Source: Sabethes cyaneus
Lineage: Eukaryota > Arthropoda > Insecta > Diptera > Culicidae
Assembly: GCF_943734655.1 (NCBI RefSeq)
Contig: NC_071354.1
Location: 227,224,397-227,288,396, forward strand
Direction of reading: 5' to 3'
Length of the DNA stretch: 64,000 bases
In this document: in pieces, positions 58,186-64,000 of the stretch
Layout of the letters: each line of letters opens with the position of its first letter
Position numbering within the stretch: position 1 is the first letter of the stretch
The notes under the pieces: model-generated
The model's input: the letters and a program-made list of their open reading frames with translations, nothing else
Database searches by the model: none
What the model was told of the DNA's origin: nothing
Position numbers and translations under genes: made by a program

Positions 58186-59142
58186 TATAACGGTTTATAA
58201 CTTTATAACGGTAAATTTCATCAACTTCATCATTAACTAAATGAATGAAAATATAGAGCATGTCAATGGCCGTGAGCCAGTTTTCATGATTTTCCACTTA
58301 AAAAGAACTTGCCAATTTTTTAGAGTGTAGAAACCAGTTCGTTTCCTTTTCCACAAGCAGCGAAGTTGGGGTGCGCTTGCTCATACTGGCAAGTAGGAGG
58401 CAACCGTTATAAAGGGCACTTTTTTTCTACGACCTTCTTACTTAATTACTTTGCCAAGATCAATTCAATTAAAATAAAACTAATCTTTCCGGTGGGTGGC
58501 AGCTGAACGTAATTAGTTTAGTAATTTGAAGTTACTTATATATTTATTTAAAATATGTTGATTTTATTTGTTTGTATCCGGTTAGTTTTTATGCGATGAA
58601 TGTTTTTAAATGTTGTTTGAATGTTTGTGGATGATTCTTGAAATTAAACGAAAATGTTTAACGTATTAGAGATTAACACCATCCTTATTCTCGTTAGTCG
58701 AATGTTGAAAACAGCCAAAAGCATCCAAGCTAACGTCGTTAAATATTTTTCTGTCAATAAAATTCCCTAGTTCCGAATCATCCCAACAGTGCCGACGCTT
58801 GCAGTCGTTGCTAACAGAATCACATTACGCTTATCGCAAAATATTACCCATCAACCAACACACTGCTCTCGGTTGTAAAAAGCGAACCACCGAGGTTTTA
58901 CGCCCCCAAACGGAAATCATCCTACCGGATGTAAACGAAATTTTTTGCGTTTTATCCACTATCTTTAGCAGTGTAATTTACGAAGCGAAGATGTTCAAAA
59001 CCAAACGAGGTTGAACACCAACTAATACCAATACTAGTACTAATTCTATTAAACCGAAAAAAACGAAAAAAACAGTCCTGTGATGAGAATAACTGATAGT
59101 CGATTACTACAACTGTGTTGTCCCACAGCCTTTCTAGGATTT
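58186..59142. other. Low-repeat DNA between mariner and palindrome
   Basis: AACTTTATAACGG is repeated directly at 58181 and 58199, adjoining the right mariner end. Otherwise no element. A 71-codon frame at 58799-59014 has no domain. Confidence 0.35.
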
Positions 59143-61158
59143 TTAACCTTCCTAGTGCATTGGGGTCGTTTTCGACCCATCGGCATACTTACAAAGCTTG
59201 ATACTCAGTAACGGTAAGAGCTAGAGACTTGAAATTTTCTGACTTTTCCTAACTTTGGAAAATTAGCATTGTGGGGGAGTTTCAGCTTTCAGCGACATCT
59301 AGAAGAGCCACAGCAAAAAAAGTTACATATTATGCATTAAGGGTCGAAAACGACCCAAGTTTTGAAATTGCTCTCATTCGTCCATTTTCAATCCGAATTT
59401 CGTTTTCTTTACCTCGTTTGAAAGATATGGCTAAAAACTAGCACCCAAGGTATGTTGGGGAATATTTGTTGACTGATGGCCACTTCTGCGTCGGTTCCGG
59501 AACACCCACTACCAGGTCCCGGGGAACATTTTTATATTTTGAGATAATTCATTTTGCGGCACATCAAATCACATTGGCTTGATAAAATAAGACTAGTGGA
59601 AGTACAATGGGGACATTTTGAACCCGAATGGCCACTTCCCCATCGGTTACGGAACATCCGGTACCTGGTTTTTGAGGCCATTTTTGAATTTTAGGATGAT
59701 TTCTATTTCGGCACGTCAAATTTCATCACATTGATAACATAAGACTATTGAAAGTATAATAAACACATGTTGAAGGCAAATGGCTACATCAGCATCGGTC
59801 CTGGAACATCCGGTACCCGGTTTTTGGGGACATTTTTGTATTTTAGGATAACTCATAATGCGACATATCAAATCACATCGGCTTGATAAAATAAGACTGA
59901 TGGAAGTAAAACAATGTCATTTAGAAGCCAAATGGCCACTTTACCATCGGTACTGGGTCATCCGGTACCAGTTTCGGGGGACATTTTTGGCTTTTGAGAT
60001 AATTCACCATGCGGCACCTCAAATCACATCGCGTTGATAAAATAATGCGTTGATAAAAAATGGAAGTATAATGGGGCGTCAGTCGCATATAATCCGGTAC
60101 CCGGTATTTATAATGAACAATAAAACGGGGTAACTCGGGGCAGATGATTACCCTGTAATCCAAAAATGTCCCCAAAACCCGGATACCGGATAGTCCGGAA
60201 CCGATGGTGAAATGCTAATTTTGGCTCCAAAATTTTTCCATTGTACTTCCATTAGTGTTATTTCATCAAGCCAATGTGATTTGATGTGGCGCATGATGAA
60301 TTATCCTATCCAAAAATGTTCTCATAAACCGTGCACCGGATGTTCCGGAACCGATGATGAAATGGCCATTTGTCTTCAAATGGTCCCCATAGCTCTTGTA
60401 ACTGTCTTATTTGATCAAGGCGTTGTGATTTGATGTGCCGCAAGATGAATTATTTCATAATCCAAAAATATCCCGCGGAACCAGGTACCGGATGTTCCGG
60501 AACCGATGGTAAAATGGCCATTTGGCTTCTAAATGACCTTATTTTATTTTCATCAGTCTTATTTAATCAAGCCGATGTGATTTGATGTGTCGCAAGATGG
60601 GTTATCCTAAAATACAAAAATGGCCCCAAAACCCGGGTACCGGATGTTCCGGGACCAATGCTGATGTAGCCATTTGCCTTCAAAATGTCTTTATTATACT
60701 TTCAATAGTCTTACGTTATCAAGCTGATGTAATTTGACGTGTCGCAAGATAAATCATCCTAAAATTTAAAATTGTCCTCAAAAACCGGGTACCGGATGTT
60801 CCAGAACCAATGAGGAAATGGCCGCTTGGGTCCAAAATGTTCCCATTGCACTTCCATTAATCTTATTTTATCAAGCCAATGTGATTTGATGTGCCGCAAA
60901 AAGAATTATCTCAAAATATAAAAATGTCCCCCGGGACCTGGTAGTGGGTGTTCCGGAACCGACGCAGAAGTGACCATCAGTCAACAAATATTCCCCAACA
61001 TACCTTGGGTGCTAGTTTTTGGCCATATCTTTCAAACGAGGTAAAGAAAACGAAATTCGGATTGAAAATGGATGAATGAGAGCAATTTCAAAACTTGGGT
61101 CGTTTTCGACCCTTAATGCATAATATGTAACTTTTTTCTAATGCATTAGGAAGGTTAA
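59143..61158. mobile_element. 2-kb TTAA-flanked palindromic element with inverted tandem arrays
   Basis: TTAACCTTCCTARTGCATT at both ends in inverted orientation, with TTAA at 59143-59146 and 61155-61158. The arms continue inverted for several hundred bp (for example TTACATATTATGCATTAAGG at 59323 and its complement near 61130). Each arm then holds tandem copies of a unit of about 150 bp, containing CATCGGTTCCGGAACATCCG, a GGTACC phrase, CACATCAAATCACATTGGCT and AATAAGACT. There are about four copies on the left and six on the right, meeting near 60060-60170. Non-coding. TTAA sites and CCTT ends fit piggyBac-type mobilisation. Confidence 0.85.
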
Positions 61159-64000
61159 TCAAAGTGATGGATAATTGAACAAAACAAAAATTAATGAACA
61201 AAAGTTAAAAATTATTGTAAATTAATAAGTCGACAGTTGAATCACATCCGCTGAGAAAACAACGAAATAACTTATACTGTAGAATATCTGAAGCAATAAT
61301 CGAATCCGGGGAAAGCAAACAACTTCCAAACATTCCATATAATCCGGTCAGCACAGAACGGTATTGTCAAGTGGTGCTATATCGTTACAACCCTGCCCAA
61401 CAACGTCTGTAGTGCTATCGAAACTAATGCTTCATTACTAATTAGGCATTGTTTGCTTCATCATCACGATTTGTGCTAACAACCATATGAACCAGCCACG
61501 TCAGCAAGCTCGGTTCGGCTCGATTCCGTCGAGCAAGCCAGTAAAAGTGAATAGGAAACATCCGGCGGCTTGCGAGACGTGTGTTATACCTGGCCATTAA
61601 GCAATCCAATCCTGTTAAGGTCATCGAAATTGCGATGCTGTGTCAGTCAGTTAAACCGGGCGATATCGTCGTCGCATGTGGCACCAGCCGAACGATCCTG
61701 TCCATCGCTACGGAGGCGCACGTGACTAATACTCACTCGCGGCACACAGAGAGTGCCAAATCTAATTATATACAGTCCGCGGCCTCCACGTTTAGCTATT
61801 CCGGAGCTTTCGTCGGTTGTCGTACGGATGGTTTCGAACGTAAATAGCATTTCCAGGTTTCTTGTCAGCAGAGGAGGGTACACACTAAAAGCATTTGTTG
61901 GAAAATTCGGTTAAAAATAGAATAAGGCTCTCAGGTTGAAAGGCGGTGCCCGGAATGGTGCCGACATTTTTAAGATGTTATTTATGAACAGTAAGAGCAA
62001 GTTTGCTTTTGTGATGCCGACGACGACGGGGGGAAACTTTTTCACGGAAAGCACCCCTCCACAGCTCTCTGGTGTTGTCCGCCTTCGGAGAGAAGAACCC
62101 GCCCGACGCAGCAGAAATGAAGTGCCAAAAGCACAACGAATCGTTTTACGCTGCCAACGCGTAAAACGCGCCGGCGATGACGTTGACAGCATCCCTCCTG
62201 TGTGTGCGGTACCATCCTAACCAGTCGCCGACAGAAGAAACGATGCGGTCGTAAATCAAATGATGCTTCGTATCAGGATCAGGAACGGCACTGACCGACA
62301 ACCGGCAGCTCATCGGCAGGCATACATAGTTTGGTTATGTTATGCCTGTGTGCGTGTGATGCTCGGAATTTCATAATATTGATTGATCCAAAAATGGCTC
62401 TCTTCCAAACTGCTGGTGGTCGGATACGCGTGGTGAAACTGATCCGGTCCAGTGAGTCGATGTATTCCAGCCGCTCGGTCATGCTTGGCGAGGTGCCGGT
62501 AATTCCGGGAAGTGACGGCCGGTTTCCGAAAGTTCCCCCACTAGCCGATTGGTTGTCTGTTAAGCTTTTGTTTTTGAAATGCTCGCCCTTCACCAAACCA
62601 TAGGATAATTTGCTTCAGGAAAAATAAAACTGGATGAATAAAACGGGAACATTCGACTTTTACTGGTAAAACACGTAACGCTTTCTTGCGGTGTCGCCTT
62701 GGTATTGATTTTTTCCTCTGCTCGAAAGCTGTCTCGGCACGGGCGGTGATTGTTTTCCATGCAGACGTGCATTTTTTTAAGAGGTTTTTTTTTTCTCTCC
62801 ATTCTTTATGGAGTGGTTCTGTCTAGCCGGAAAGTGGCTATGTGTTATTGCCGGTAATTGAAGAAAACGGCATGGCGGATTGGAAGTGGAAATTGCATAG
62901 GATTATTTTTTTCCCATTAGGTTGAAACCTTCAATTTACATCCTTCTGTTGGTTCTACCAAAATTTTTGTTAAGTCGATGGTTGAGCCTTAAATAATGGT
63001 TATTTCTTTTAGTGAATTTTTAACGAAAAATCCTAAAATATATCCATCGTTTCAGCTGAATTACCAGCTAAAGAGTTAGGTTGCTCGATATTCTGTATGA
63101 TGCTGGCGGTTATCCCGTCTGCTAGAGAGTTCACATGGGTTGTACTAGCATTATGATATGCATACGACGATGGTTTTCCCTTGTAACGAGCAATTGTGCA
63201 TTGTTGAGACAAGGCCTATCGATCACGATAGAGTTGTATGCATTTAATTATGTGATCGAGTGGCAATTCTATCGGTCAGGATAATTGGTAAGAAAAGGTT
63301 CGTCACACTGTTATTTTACGTCCCATAAAAATCCCTCAATTGCTCTGTTTCTGTCGAGTGTTCATTCAATAACCATGCGTCTCCATTGAAGCGCAAAATA
63401 TGAAGACGGATGGTTGCCTCTGTTAGCTCCCACTCAACAATGTTTACAACAAGCGAATAACAAAAAAAAACGAAATCATCTGACTTCCACCACCACAAAC
63501 AATCAATCATTGTCACAGAGCGAAACAACTAGTAAATCAACAAAACGAGCGAAAGAAAAATTCCATTTTCTCAGTGCCATTAGAGAAAAACAATTAAACT
63601 TTTCATTCGTCGTGCTCCGCCCCAACTTTGCTAAGCAAAAAAAAAACGACAAAACGAAACAAAACAGCACGAAGAAAAGAAAACCGGACTCCCGGTTATT
63701 TATAACCCAACCCAACCCAACCCGGTCCACGGGAGACTCGCAGTAAGTTTTCAAACAATCGCCATTCTTTCGGATCTTAGTCACAGTCCCATTGCTGACG
63801 CTCCTTATCGGGCGAGCGTGCAGATTCGAAACAATGTAGGAACCATCGGAGAAACTCGATTGCACGGTACCAGATCCTTTACACCGCAACACGTTTCAGC
63901 GCACAGAAATGGGGCGGGCTGCCTGAGCTGGTCTGCAAGATAAATTATTAAGCCGTCCTTCGTCCGTCTACATCCCGCAGGCATTTTGTTCTACCCCTCG
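61159..64000. other. Low-repeat DNA to the window edge
   Basis: Balanced composition with a short AACCC run at 63708-63722. Frames up to about 129 codons on both strands lack domains or conserved motifs. No gene is supported. Confidence 0.4.

Noticed and set aside
61581..62603. Frames of 88-105 codons near the right edge
   Set aside because: Overlapping frames on both strands with no domain, no consistent splice model and no recognised residues.

Overview
The window looks like nuclear DNA from a mosquito (Culicidae), most likely Anopheles or a close relative. This is an inference. It rests on the mix of mobile elements: a DD37E mariner of the ITmD37E type, a BEL/Pao relic, R1- and Jockey-type non-LTR elements, the RT family ending in WAGHVARMPDER, Helitrons, and many TA- and TTAA-flanked non-autonomous elements. 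It is also supported by the one clear gene, which has 59-67 bp introns. There are no bacterial-type operons, rRNA genes or CRISPR arrays.

The only well-supported cellular gene is at 6486-7203 (+): four exons encoding a 175-residue protein with four predicted membrane spans, most like the insect DUF4728/pasiflora/fire-exit tetraspan group. A weaker candidate is a first exon at 47934-48127 (-), a single membrane segment followed by RGFFPA that resembles the N-terminus of PIG-G (GPI ethanolamine phosphate transferase 2). A possible orphan exon lies at 48551-48684 (+), and a possible initiator plus non-coding first exon at 18838-18953 (+). The low-repeat stretches 3805-6485, 18200-21190, 30965-35079, 41230-44690, 46270-50005 and 61160-64000 look like intergenic or large-intron DNA.

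Most of the rest is layered transposon debris. 1-2760: three decayed RT fragments, a SINE-like piece and an inserted inverted-repeat element. 2971-3796: two non-autonomous elements, one hAT-like with an 8-bp target duplication. 7726-9336: a region with many TTCTGCGCA motifs and a nested TA-flanked element. 9590-13136: a Jockey fragment, a TTAA element, and an RT gene split exactly in its catalytic FADD region by a 1.4-kb Transib-like element. 13183-15060 and 21195-23880: pyrimidine-rich DNA and two copies of a duplicated block joined to a degenerate CCAATTTTGG satellite. 23592-29690: more of this satellite, interrupted by a Jockey element and other insertions. 29957-30964: a Helitron. 35087-40690: a short inverted-repeat element, a purine-rich tract, an R1-type element lacking its endonuclease, and a non-LTR element with a PHD-type ORF1 and no RT. 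44690-46265: satellite passing into about 65 copies of a TACTTTT heptamer. 50010-58185: small elements, a 47-bp-arm hairpin, a BEL/Pao relic, a minisatellite and an internally deleted mariner. 59143-61158: a 2-kb TTAA-flanked palindrome built from inverted arrays of a roughly 150-bp unit.

The strongest candidate for something new is the Transib-like element at 11019-12430. Its ends read as heptamer CACAGTG, spacer, nonamer ACAAAAATC, with a 23-bp spacer at one end and a 13-bp spacer at the other, very like V(D)J recombination signals. Its 5-bp duplication marks a clean insertion into the RT gene.
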